Shown here one piece after another: positions 23,446 to 33,375 of a DNA stretch of 64,000 bases. The position numbers and the translations under genes are program-made. Source of the stretch: Megaleporinus macrocephalus (taxonomy: Eukaryota > Chordata > Actinopteri > Characiformes > Anostomidae); assembly GCA_021613375.1 (NCBI GenBank), contig CM038715.1, forward strand, positions 44,055,877 through 44,119,876, in the 5' to 3' direction. Below the pieces are notes generated by a model. That model saw only the letters and a program-made list of their open reading frames with translations, ran no database searches and was not told where the DNA came from. Every line of letters starts with the position of its first letter. The stretch's first letter is position 1.

Positions 23446-23592
23446 GCACAGCAGAAGCAGAAGCTGAAGCAGAAGCTGAAGCTGAAGCAGAAGCAGAAGC
23501 AGAAGCAGAAGCTGAAGCAGAAGCAGAAGCAGAAGCAGAAGCTGAAGCTGAAGCTGAAGCAGAAGCAGAAGCAGAAGCAGAAGCTGAAGCCC
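23446..23592. repeat. (GCAGAA/GCTGAA)n hexanucleotide array
   Basis: About 24 six-base units alternating irregularly between GCAGAA and GCTGAA. Reads as Ala-Glu on plus and Leu-rich on minus. No flanking coding sequence was found, so it is treated as a microsatellite. Confidence 0.9.
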
Positions 23593-23739
23593 GGCCATCT
23601 GAAGTGAGGGCGAGGTGCAGAGCTCTGACAGAGCAGCTGCTGTGAACTCAGACGACTGGACTGCTGCAGTACGAGTGGTCACCCAGCATGAGTGGACATG
23701 CTTCATCATGTTTATCCAGCCATACTAGCCAGACGTCCA

Positions 23740-24472
23740 CTACAGGTGGTCAGTATGGTGGTGTAGTGGTTAGTATGGTGGTGTAGTGGTTAGTATGGTG
23801 GTGTAGTGGTTAGTACGGTGGTGTAGTGGTTAGTAAGGTGGTGTAGTGGTCAGTATGTTGGTGTAGTGGTTAGTACGGTGGTGTAGTGGTCAGTACATTG
23901 GTGTAGTGGTTAGTATGGTGGTGTAGTGGTTAGTACGGTGGTGTAGTGGTTAGTACGGTGGTGTAGTGGTTAGTATGGTGGTGTAGTGGTTAGTACGGTG
24001 GTGTAGTGGTTAGTACGGTGGTGTAGTGGTTAGTATGGTGGTGTAGTGGTTAGTACGGTGGTGTAGTGGTCAGTACATTGGTGTAGTGGTTAGTATGGTG
24101 GTGTAGTGGTTAGTACGGTGGTGTAGTGGTTAGTACGGTGGTGTAGTGGTTAGTACGGTGGTGTAGTGGTTAGTACGGTGGTGTAGTGGTTAGTACGGTG
24201 GTGTAGTGGTTAGTACGGTGGTGTAGTGGTTAGTATGGTGGTGTAGTGGTTAGTACGGTGGTGTAGTGGTCAGTACATTGGTGTAGTGGTTAGTATGGTG
24301 GTGTAGTGGTTAGTACGGTGGTGTAGTGGTTAGTACGGTGGTGTAGTGGTTAGTATGGTGGTGTAGTGGTTAGTACGGTGGTGTAGTGGTCAGTACGTTG
24401 GTGTAGTGGTTAGTATGGTGGTGTAGTGGTTAGTATGGTGGTGTAGTGGTCAGTACGGTGGTGTAGTGGTCC
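23740..24472. repeat. 20-bp array (ggtgtagtggttagtacggt), ~36 copies
   Basis: The 20-bp phase is kept with no insertion or deletion across about 720 bp. Units differ only by substitutions (TAGTATGG, TAGTACGG, CAGTACATTGG and so on). The CAGTACATTGG variant (near 23891, 24071 and 24271) is each time preceded by TAGTACGG and followed by TAGTATGG then TAGTACGG, so longer blocks have been copied. Confidence 0.95.
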
Positions 24473-24845
24473 TAGTGGCCGCCGTAACTGCTGGCTATGC
24501 CCTACAGCTAATGACTGATGGTCACCTTCCAGCTGTTTGATGTGCCCCTCTTGATTTGTGCAAGCCCCCCTGGTTGCAGTAGAGATATTGACAAGTCTGT
24601 GAATCTGCTGTTCATGCTGCACTTGACCCACAGTCCCAGGTGGATGTGGTACCGTCCAGTGTGGTGCCCTCTTTCTTTACAAAACCTGATCACCAACCAC
24701 TCCCCTGCAGAAGCCTTCAAAGGTTTTACTTTCACCAGCCTCTCTCACACCGGCACCACCATCGTGCCTTGCAGTGCTGACTCCAACCTTGGACTTTGCC
24801 TTCCCGGTTCCTTCCAGAGTCCTGTGCCAGACCTTAGTGGGTGAA
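24473..24845. other. Unassigned segment with overlapping open frames
   Basis: A 108-codon plus-strand frame (24518-24844) and 73- and 75-codon minus-strand frames overlap here. The composition is non-repetitive and fairly balanced, more gene-like than most of the window. I recognise no domain and see no clear splice or promoter context. It could be a mobile-element fragment, an exon of an unknown gene, or chance. Confidence 0.3.
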
Positions 24846-26257
24846 TACAGTAATACAGGTGTTGGTTGAGTGGTGTGAATATGGTTTCACTCTTCTTTGC
24901 TCATTGCTCACTAGCAGCTCAACAGCATTTCACACACACAGTGATTACAGAGTTACGGGGGTGAAACATTATATTACATAATATCACAACTACTACTATA
25001 ACTGCTAGAGGTCGTTAGCCACTTGAGGGAAGAATAGGGCTTTTGAGACTAGCCAAGCTGTGAGTCAACACTCATTTACGCTGATGTGTCATCATGATAC
25101 CCTCCAAAAAGGAGTCAGTGTGTTTCATTAATCAGGTCTTCAGTGTTTCTCTGATTCTACACTGTTAAAAAAGTTAACTAGATGCTTTCCAGCACAAAAA
25201 ACGATGGAAAGGACGATTTCCATTGATTTAGAGGGTCAAGCTGGTTTTTGAATGAGAAACAGAACCGTTGGCTCACTTGATGGTTGATGTTTGGGTCAGG
25301 TCTTGTTTCTGAACGTAGACGCTGTAAGAGCATGAACGCTTATTAAACCCTGCAGAGTCGGTGGCTGGTGCTGAAGATCATATGAGAAGAATCAACCCCA
25401 CAAAGAGGAGAAGTTATTGATTAATAATACTTTGGATTTCCTTTCACTTCTCAGTTAATTATCTCTCAGGATGAGCACAAACGCCTGCTGTACCACTGCA
25501 GAGCCTGCGTTACCCACCCAGTGACGTGACACTGATCTGTCCTGTAGGGTCTCTGCGATACCCTCCCTGCTAATCCACAATCTGGCCACAGTGGCTCTCG
25601 CAGCATCCAAGCTGGAGTGGAGCGTGACCACTAAACCAAACAGATGTTCTCACCATGCAAATACAACGGCCCCGCCCGCTCCGGCTCCAAGGTCCCGTAT
25701 GAGCGAGAGAGCTCGACAGACGCTCAGCGTGAGTCTGCAGCTCAGCCTACTGACTCTGACTCACCCACTAACGCTGGCGAGCGCCCGGAGCCCACGCCCT
25801 GCGACACGGACGTAGGAGCGCTGGCAGCCGTGCGGAGATCCTCAGCTGGGCTCAGACTGGAGAACGCTGACACAGGCAGAGTGACAGTCGGGCTGAAGTC
25901 ATAATGATGATTAATTTCTCTGAACAAGTGCACAGAGACCCAGCGCTTACCGCCACCGCACGCAGACGCTACCACACGGGCACGCCGTACACACGGTCCT
26001 GCCATTAACAGAGTACAAATATCTCATTACCTCTCAAAATCAGATTAAAACGAGCTATTCTTCTTATTTCTAGACAATTTATATCAAATTATTTTAATCA
26101 ATTTCCAGAAAAATCTAGTTCTCACTGTATGAACTAGAGAAAAGATCCAAAAACTGTATGATGGATAATCTAATAATACTCACACAACAATCTCACACAA
26201 TCAAAAAATATTACACACTAAATATTTAATTGTGATTCCCTCGTTTCTGGAAAATTT
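24846..26257. other. Unassigned unique sequence
   Basis: The part 25560-26010 is GC/CpG-richer and holds short open frames on both strands with no recognised product. tcataatgatgattaatttc near 25900 is a weak regulatory candidate. The part 26030-26250 is AT-rich. No RNA or gene is seen. Confidence 0.4.
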
Positions 26258-26352
26258 GGACTTTTTCCATCAATCTGTCCATTATCTTCCACTTTATCCT
26301 ATTAGTTGGGGTCACGGGGGTCTGGAGCCCATCCAGGCGCCATTGGTTTAAA
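26258..26352 (-). mobile_element. LINE 3'-tail fragment (L2-like), minus strand
   Basis: ctgtccattatcttccactt, then TTGGGGTCACGGGGGTCTGGAGCC, matches the reverse complement of the common teleost LINE tail (GGATAAG..GGAAGATAATGGA). No coding part remains. The L2 assignment is from memory. Confidence 0.55.
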
Positions 26353-26524
26353 GATAAATTAAAAAAAAAAAAAATCCAATTAGCTCAATCAGTGAAATCA
26401 ATAAAAGTATTTTCTTTGTACTTCTATCAGTTTAATAGAAGAGAATTAATGAATCACAGATTCTTGTGTTTCCAGCATTCAACATGATTTGAACCCTACA
26501 GTCTTTTACATACATCAAAAATCA

Positions 26525-27001
26525 CACACTCACACTAGGGGGCAGTGAAACACACATACACACACACACACACACATTAGTGAACACACACTAGTAAACA
26601 CTTTCACTAGGGGGCAGTGAAACACACACATATACACACACACACTAGTAAACACTCTCACTAGGGGGCAGTGAAACACACACATATACACACACACTAG
26701 TAAACACTCACTAGGGGCAGTGAAACACACATACACACACACACATAAGTGAACACACACTAGTGAATACACACACTAGGGGCAGTGAAACACACACATA
26801 TACACACACACTAGTAAACACTCACTAGGGGACAGTGAAACACACACATACACACACACACACTAGTGAACACACACACTAGGGGCAGTGAAACACACAT
26901 ACACACACACACACTAGTAAACGCTCTCACTAGGGGACAGTGAAACACACACATACACATACACACACATACTAGTGAACACACACACTAGGGGCAGTGA
27001 A

Positions 27002-27046
<45 letters not shown>

Positions 27047-27207
27047 AACACTCACTAGGGGACAGTGAAACACACACATACACACACACACACACACTAG
27101 TGAACACACACACTAGTGGGCAGTGAAACACACATATACACACACACACACACACTAGGGGGCAGTGAAACACACATATACACACACACACTAGTAAACA
27201 CACACAT

Positions 27208-27245
<38 letters not shown>

Positions 27246-27311
27246 TAGTGAACACACACTAGTGAACACTCACACTAGGGGGCAGTGAAACACTCATACA
27301 CACACTATTGA

Positions 27312-27343
<32 letters not shown>

Positions 27344-27546
27344 GAACACACACACACACACACACTAGTAAACACTCTCACTAGGGGACAGTGAAACACA
27401 CATACACACACACACACATTAGTGAACACACACTAGTGAATACACACACTAGGGGCAGTGAAACACACACATACACACACAGACTAGTAAACACACACAT
27501 GCGCACACACACACTAGTGAACACACACACTAGGGGGCAGTGAAAC

Positions 27547-27579
<33 letters not shown>

Positions 27580-27700
27580 TTAGTGAACACTCACACTAGG
27601 GGGCAGTGAAACACTCATACACACACTAGTGAACACATACAAGGGGGCAGCGAAACACACACATTTATACAAACACACTCATGTACACACACACTAGGGG
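26525..27700. repeat. AGGGGGCAGTGAAACACACA / CA-rich minisatellite
   Basis: Irregular units of about 50-130 bp, each with ctagggggcagtgaaacaca, then a CA run, then ACTAGTGAACACACACTAG. It is the reverse complement of the array at 53964-55290. The final unit continues into the interspersed repeat at 27700-27800. That suggests the array was seeded from that element's end. Confidence 0.9.
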
Positions 27701-27800
27701 GCAGTGAAACACTTGCCCAGAGCAGTGGGCAGCCCTATCCACAGCATCCAGGGGTTAGCTGCCTTGCTCAGGGGCACTTCAGTCGTGCACTGTTGGTCAC
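27700..27800. mobile_element. Interspersed teleost repeat fragment
   Basis: ctagggggcagtgaaacact (27695) leads into TTGCCCAGAGCAGTGGGCAGCC and gccttgctcaggggcacttc. I recognise this motif string as a very common fish interspersed repeat, but I cannot name its class. Confidence 0.55.
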
Positions 27801-28166
27801 AAGACTTTATCTTTAACCTTCAGCCCCGACTGGACCAATAAAAATGCTCTAAAATTGATTTTAAGAAATCGTACCTTTAAAAAAGTAATGAGAGGTTTTT
27901 GTTCTCTGCTGTACAATCATCATTCTGGAGGTACTAATTTCAATCAATCTTTATTTTCACCCAGGAGTACATTGAGCGAGCCCCTCATTTACAATGTCGC
28001 CGAGCATTACAATTATTAAACAAGGGACTGAAAATAAATTAAAAAGAATTTTAATGAGTACTTAAAATGTAAAATAAAACAATAAGAACAGACAAAATTA
28101 AGATAAATCGTAAAAGAAAAACAAATAAAAACTAAATAAGAAACTAAAATCAGGAATATTGCTTTT

Positions 28167-28197
<31 letters not shown>

Positions 28198-29704
28198 GTA
28201 ATAATAAGAGAGAGATAAAAATCAAGATAAAATAATGGTAAAGGAAATTAAAATAAATAAATATATAAATAAATAAATAAAAGAACAACTGAAAATCAAA
28301 ATCATAAAACTGTAAACTAAAATTTAATAAAACAGTGGCAGGTCGTGTGGAGGTGGTTAGAAATTAAGGGTTTAATGTTTAGTTTAGTGTTTCCTGCAGT
28401 GAGGTCCAGTTCGCTGGTGCTGCTGGAGTTAAAAGCAGATTTTCCCAGTTCAGTAAAAACTCTAGGAACCTGAAAGGTGATACAATCACTGGAGCGACTT
28501 CAGTAATTTGTACTGGTCATTTATTTATTATTGTTTTTTTATTTTATGGTGAGCAGTTGGTTCACTGATTTAAAGTTAATGTGTCCCAAAGCCTGGAAAT
28601 CACCACCGACACACAGATATTCAGAACTTTATGTTTTAATGAAATATGTTGAGTGTATGTGTGTATAACAGTTCATAGCTGTGTTAGTTAGTCATATACT
28701 GACTACTGGTTCTGAGTTCTGCTCAAAGTGAGCTACAGGTATCACCACTGAACCATGCACGGCTTTGACAGCGTCTCAGTGAGGGTTTAATTCTGTTGAC
28801 CTGAATGGAAAGAAGTTGTCATATTCGAAATGTGACCAATTCCCAATCAACAAGCAAAAAAATATAAATATAAAATTTCATGAAATTTGGTTTGTAGCTC
28901 TGTCCGGATACCTAAGCTGAAAAATCAAACAGGAAGCCATGCTAACCATCACACAGTCTCATGGTTCTAGCGCTGACGTCCACGCGGAACACCAGTAGAG
29001 CCAGGTTCTCCCGTGTAGGTGTAGTAAGACCAGTGGCGCCAGCTCTCTGTTACTGTGGGGTAATTACATTCACCAAACCAATCTCTCTCTCATTACAGGC
29101 CTGTTAGCACTCTCTCTCTCCGCCTCTCGCACAGGCACTCTTTGTGCTGCAGGTGACAGGCTGTGTTAGCATCATGGGTGTTTTGGGGAAGGGGGTGGGG
29201 GCGGGGTTACCACAGAGGTGAGAGAGATACAGGGGTCCCTTTACCATGTAGTACAGAGTCCTATGGAAATTAGAGGCGCCAACACTTCACAACTTCTACA
29301 TTAGCAGTGCTGAAGAAGCTCCAGGCGACACGCTAGCGCCACCTACCAACACACAAGTTACAGACACAGTTGTGAGACTTGTGCATCCAAAGTGGAGAAT
29401 TCTCAACTGTTCTAGCTGCTGGTAGCTCCTTCATGCTGGAGGTTTAATTTAGGGCTCCTTTGCATGATCATCAAAATACTTCTAGTACTTCTAATTCTGG
29501 TCCACATGTTCTCCTTCTCATCATCACTACATCTGGGGCTTCACGTGATCTGACTCATTCAAGCTTTAATGACTGTTTCAGCATGAACTGCTTCATGTAT
29601 GAGTCACGATACAAGGAAGCCAATCAGAAGAGAGCTTATTTACATATACCAGCCTCGGGTTTCCTATCACAGTCTAAACACATGCATGTTAGGATCCTCA
29701 CTCT
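27801..29704. other. Unassigned unique sequence, AT-rich at 27930-28330
   Basis: No gene is recognised. Contains a T/A-rich stretch with an (AAT)n run (28171-28208) and mixed unique DNA. The segment ctttattttcacccaggagt near 27950 followed by CATTTACAATG may be an old interspersed repeat, unassigned. Confidence 0.4.
28168..28210. repeat. (AAT)n microsatellite
   Basis: About 13 ATA/AAT triplets, with one GTA interruption near the right end. Confidence 0.9.
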
Positions 29705-29709
29705 AAACT

Positions 29710-29890
29710 GCCTGTAGGTGTGAGTGTGTGTTGGTGTGAGTGAGTGAGTGAGTGAGTGTTGGTCATGTGCTGGACTGGTGACCTGTCCATGGTGTACCCC
29801 ACCTTCACCCAATGACACTGGGATTGGCTCCACCCCCCCTGTGACCCCAACCAGAAGGATAAAGAGGAAGATAACGGATAAATGGATCTT
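29710..29890 (+). mobile_element. LINE 3'-tail fragment (L2-like), plus strand
   Basis: A GTGAGTGAGTG run, then GGACTGGTGACCTGTCCATGG, gggattggctccacccccc and GTGACCCCAACCAGAAGGATAAAG. This is the typical order of the teleost L2-type 3' tail. Opposite orientation to the fragment at 26258. No reverse transcriptase remains. Confidence 0.65.
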
Positions 29891-29892
29891 TT

Positions 29893-30035
29893 GGGGTGCC
29901 CAAACTGTTTTTCCTCAGATTTCTTCAAACATTAATCTGGTAAAAATCACGGTTGAAATATTGTTTCAGTTCACCTTCTGCTCACTTTTCACACCAGGGG
30001 TGCCCAAACTTTTGCATGCCACTGCACATAAAGTA
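29893..30035. mobile_element. DNA-transposon-like terminus (GGGGTGCCCAAACTTTTGCATGCC)
   Basis: Direct motif ggggtgcccaaact occurs at 29893 and again at 29997, the second time followed by TTTGCATGCCACTGCA. I know the second form as the end of abundant fish repeats, probably Tc1/mariner-related, but that assignment is uncertain. Confidence 0.45.
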
Positions 30036-30660
30036 CATGGACGCTGAAAAGAGAGAAAGAAGAAACGGTTTCTTGTATAAACGCCATCAGAAACATTCCG
30101 CGTCCACGTTTTCTTCCACAAACACCTTCATGAGAAAGAACACGGCTCGGAGTTTGAGGATATCTGGATAACGTTACGTTAAATACGGGTCAATTAGATC
30201 TGCTTCACATCAAGTACCTGTTCCAAGAACGCTCTCGATCCGTCCCCATAAAACACGCCTCGTCGTTTACTTGCTGAAAACATAAAGGGGGTTGAGAACG
30301 TCGACGTGGGACGCGCCAAACCAAAGCCGTACATCAGAACGAGACCAGGAGCTGCAAGAAATCCTCCTCTGACTGATTTATCAATTAGATTTAGAGCCAT
30401 TGTCTCCACTGACCATCAGAACTGAAGATCTCACACTGCAGAGGCTTTAAGCCTGTGAGACCCGCGTGGTTCTGTAGGGCGGATACGCCGACTGTAACTT
30501 CACAACTGTTCAAATTGGAGACCTCTCTCTGATCTTTCTTTTGATGTCTGTGATGAATGTATGGAGTCCCTGTGAAATTCCACACCCAGCCATGTACAGT
30601 ATTGACCCACAGATCATTGCAGAGATGGATCACTGACCAACGGTCATTCATTTCTACATA
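30036..30660. other. Unassigned unique sequence
   Basis: Short open frames on both strands without recognisable domains. No repeats. Confidence 0.4.
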
Positions 30661-30960
30661 CATCCATCAGCCATACCATTAAACCCACCTCCCTGTACCT
30701 CTACTGACCATACAGGAGCTCCACTTCCAGACTAGTTCATCTGATTCTCTGTATACTTTATTACTCTGTTCTTTAATGATCAGGACCCCCACAGGACCAC
30801 CACAGAGCAGGTACTATTAGGGAGGTGGGCCATTCTCAGCATTGCAGTGACACTGAGTGTCCACTTACTGTCCACTCTATTAGACTCTCCTACCTTATTT
30901 GTCCACCTTGTAGATGTAAAGTCAGAGACAGTAGCTCATCTGCTGCTGCACAGTTTCCTC
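30661..30960. mobile_element. Foldback/MITE-like DNA element, partial copy 2
   Basis: Starts atccatcagccataccatta, then AAACCCACCTCCCTG. It shares ctgattctctgtatacttta and GATCAGGACC..CACAGAGCAG with 15805-16352. It lacks the middle of that copy and is truncated after GCTGCTGCACAGTTT (about 30953), so the right inverted end is missing. Confidence 0.75.
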
Positions 30961-31219
30961 TTTTCAGTCTTCACTCCTTTCTTTTCAGTTTTTCTTCTCT
31001 GTCTCGCTGTCTTTCTCTCTCGCTCACATGGAGGTGCCACACAGGTGTGCCTGTTCACCTCTGATTACCGCTGGGGATTCTGGGACTTGGAGTTCTTAGA
31101 CCTGGATCTTCCACTGCACCTCCCAGGCCCCCTGCTGGTGGCTGGCGGCACCAGCTGACCGCTTGTTGATCAGATTTCAGATCCCTCTATTGAACAGTCA
31201 GGTTCTCCGCTGTTCCCAG
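30961..31219. other. Unique spacer, pyrimidine-rich at the start
   Basis: TTTCTCTCTCGCTC-type stretch near 31010. No gene is seen. Confidence 0.4.
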
Positions 31220-31742
31220 TTTCCATCATTTGATGTGGTCCACGCGATCAAAGGCTTTGCTGTAGCTCATTCAACTAAAGTCAACTCCTGATCTTCTTGG
31301 CTTCTTCAGAGATCCAGCGTTAGTCCTCAAAGATGTCTCCAGTTCCGCTGCCATTCCTGAATCCTGCGTGCACGTCTGGGAAGTCTTTGTAGGGTTCTAG
31401 TCTGAGTTGAATGATCATGATTGGTACTGGCGTGTGATTTGTGGGAAATTGTGCAAAAACCCGCTTGGTCTTCTGGTTTCTTTTCTTTGGTAGTGGGATA
31501 TAAAGTGACCTCCTCCCATCTGCCGGCCAGTGAGCTGTTCTCCAGGTTTCTTGGCTTAATTTGGTGAATGTTTGAACCGAATCATCTTCAGAATTATGAA
31601 AGACTTCCTTAGCAGTGTTATCGATTCCTCTGGCTTTATTCTTTGGCAATAATACGAAGACCTGCTTCGCTTCCTCTTCCAGCACTAAATGTTCTTCTGT
31701 GTAGCCTAAACCAACAGAGGCATCTCGGCAGTTGGCGTGAGT
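31220..31742 (-). pseudogene. Non-LTR retrotransposon reverse transcriptase fragment (RTE/BovB-like)
   Basis: On the minus strand the frame reads LEEEAKQVFVLLPKNKARGID, then SQETWRTAHWPADGRRSLYI with PLPKKRN, then RLEPYKDFPDVHAGFRNGSG. This matches the N-terminal fingers region of non-LTR reverse transcriptases in order: KAxGID, WPxxW..IPIPKK, and RLxPY..PDVQAGFRxGRGT. The open frame ends at 31320. Beyond it, after frame breaks, YSKAFDRVDHI is still readable (about 31235-31267), corresponding to the first catalytic aspartate motif. The polymerase core with the YADD motif, the endonuclease and the 3' end are absent. The fragment has stops and frameshifts, so it is dead. Assignment to the RTE/BovB group is by resemblance of these motifs from memory; another non-LTR clade is possible. 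Confidence 0.8.
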
Positions 31743-32182
31743 TTTGTTTTTTTTGTTCAGGCGATCTGTTTATGGCTTCCATCTTTTTTGATTGATGTTA
31801 AATCTGTTATTAGATTGTTGATGTCTGTTGATGACTACTGACTCCTTACAGATGTTACTGTAACCCCCAAACCTGTTTATCAGAACAAGATCTCAGCATC
31901 TACACTATCTTCTTCAGTCCTGTTAGAGAAGCAGCTCGTGTGGCTCCTCATGAAGCTGCTGGTCAGAATGTTCAAAGTATGTAAACCTGCATCAGAGCAA
32001 ATGAGCTCATTTCTAAAAGACCCTCTAAACATTCTTTAAACACAACCAGATGTTTAATTCTGCTCCAGGAATAATTCCATACCGACTATTCTATAGTTCT
32101 GATCTCCTCACACTTACTCACTAATATTAGTACTATTAACATAAGAACACACTATATATATATATTAGTTGCTCTCCAAATA
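31743..32182. other. Unassigned unique sequence
   Basis: AT-leaning, with a (TA)n stretch at about 32153-32165. May include further decayed LINE sequence near 31743-31850, but no motif is readable. Confidence 0.35.
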
Positions 32183-32345
32183 AGTAAATTATATATATAG
32201 AATGATCCACCTCCCTATTAGTATCTGCTCTGTGGGGGTCCTGTGGGGGTCCTGATCATTAAAGAACAAAGTAATAAAGTATACAGAGAATCAGATGAAC
32301 TACAGTCTGTAAGTGGAGCTCCTGTTTATATATATATAATTTACT
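32183..32345 (-). mobile_element. Foldback-element fragment inside a perfect 17-bp inverted repeat
   Basis: agtaaattatatatata (32183-32199) is the exact reverse complement of 32329-32345. Between them lies a ~129-bp piece of the foldback element in minus orientation (taaagtatacagagaatcag near 32276; CCACCTCCCTATTAGTATCTGC near 32206). The whole can form a hairpin. Confidence 0.75.
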
Positions 32346-33056
32346 CTGCAGCTACAAACACCTAAACAGTTTACATGGACTCTGTCAGGTATTGTTCTGA
32401 GAGCTGAGGATGGTCTGCTTGTTGTGTTGGGAAGATGATGGGGGGATGCCTGTGGGGGGCCATAGTTCAGCAAAGCCTGAGCTGTTAAATCACATGGTGC
32501 TGATGCAGCTTGAGTTTTATGTGGGGTCTAATGAGGGAGCCAGCTGGGCCTGTAACTGATCCTGACAGTTCTTCACCTCCGCAGATACGGGTGGTTGAGC
32601 ATGTGGGGTAACGCCACAGTGTGACCACTTCAGAGACCTGGTCACACAAGGCCTTGTAGACCTTCAGAGAAGGTCTTATTATTTCTGGGAACTTAAAAAT
32701 GGCATCTCTTTCAATTTACGTTCCTGAAATGGGATGGAAAGCCGGCCAATCAGCTGAAGAGAAGTCCTAACGCATTAGATTAACTACTAGAAACCAATCA
32801 CACTTTGATTTTCAGTGGGTGGGACTAAAAACTCAATGTAGACCCTCTGAAAGTTCTAGATATGTCACTGACCGTGAGTACTAGTGGCAGCCTAACCAGT
32901 AAAACAGCAGCAGCAGCTGTAAAGAGCTCACCACTAAAAGTGTCACTGCAGAACAAGGGGAACACAGGGGAGGTACTGGGGTGACCACTCACCACCTTCT
33001 GTGATAGGGTTCACAATGCTCACCATGTTCTAGAGAAACACACCAAATCAAATCTA
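32346..33056. other. Unassigned unique sequence
   Basis: No repeats or recognisable protein. Confidence 0.4.
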
Positions 33057-33375
33057 TTCACAGTGTTGGTGAATGGAACCAGACGTCCACCTCTAAAAGC
33101 TCCTCACAGAAAGTTCTTACAGTAGATGTTATAAATACACTGTCTGATTCTGAGACGCTGTTTATGATAGTTTAGAGAAGATCTCAGTCTTAAACTCCAT
33201 TCATGGTGGAGGGATACATGCAGGACGCTGTGAGGTTCAAATAGTCCCCAAAGAAAACCTAGTATTTTCAGATCTTCCACATTTTACCATCAACTGGTGG
33301 GTTTGATAGTCAATACAGTGTGTGTATCTGTGTTGTAGACGTGGAGACCCCTGGTTACCTTCACCGTCATTGTAA
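33057..33375. repeat. Dispersed ~300-bp repeat, copy 2 (no minisatellite)
   Basis: Near-identical to 21104-21433 and in the same orientation. It ends gttaccttcaccgtcattgt, where the first copy enters its CACCACCACTGTAAACA array. Here there is a single related unit and no expansion. Confidence 0.85.

Noticed and set aside
23413..23645. Ala-Glu or Leu-repeat protein segment as a coding triplet expansion
   Set aside because: The frame is confined to the GCAGAA hexamer array and its immediate flanks; no exon context is visible.
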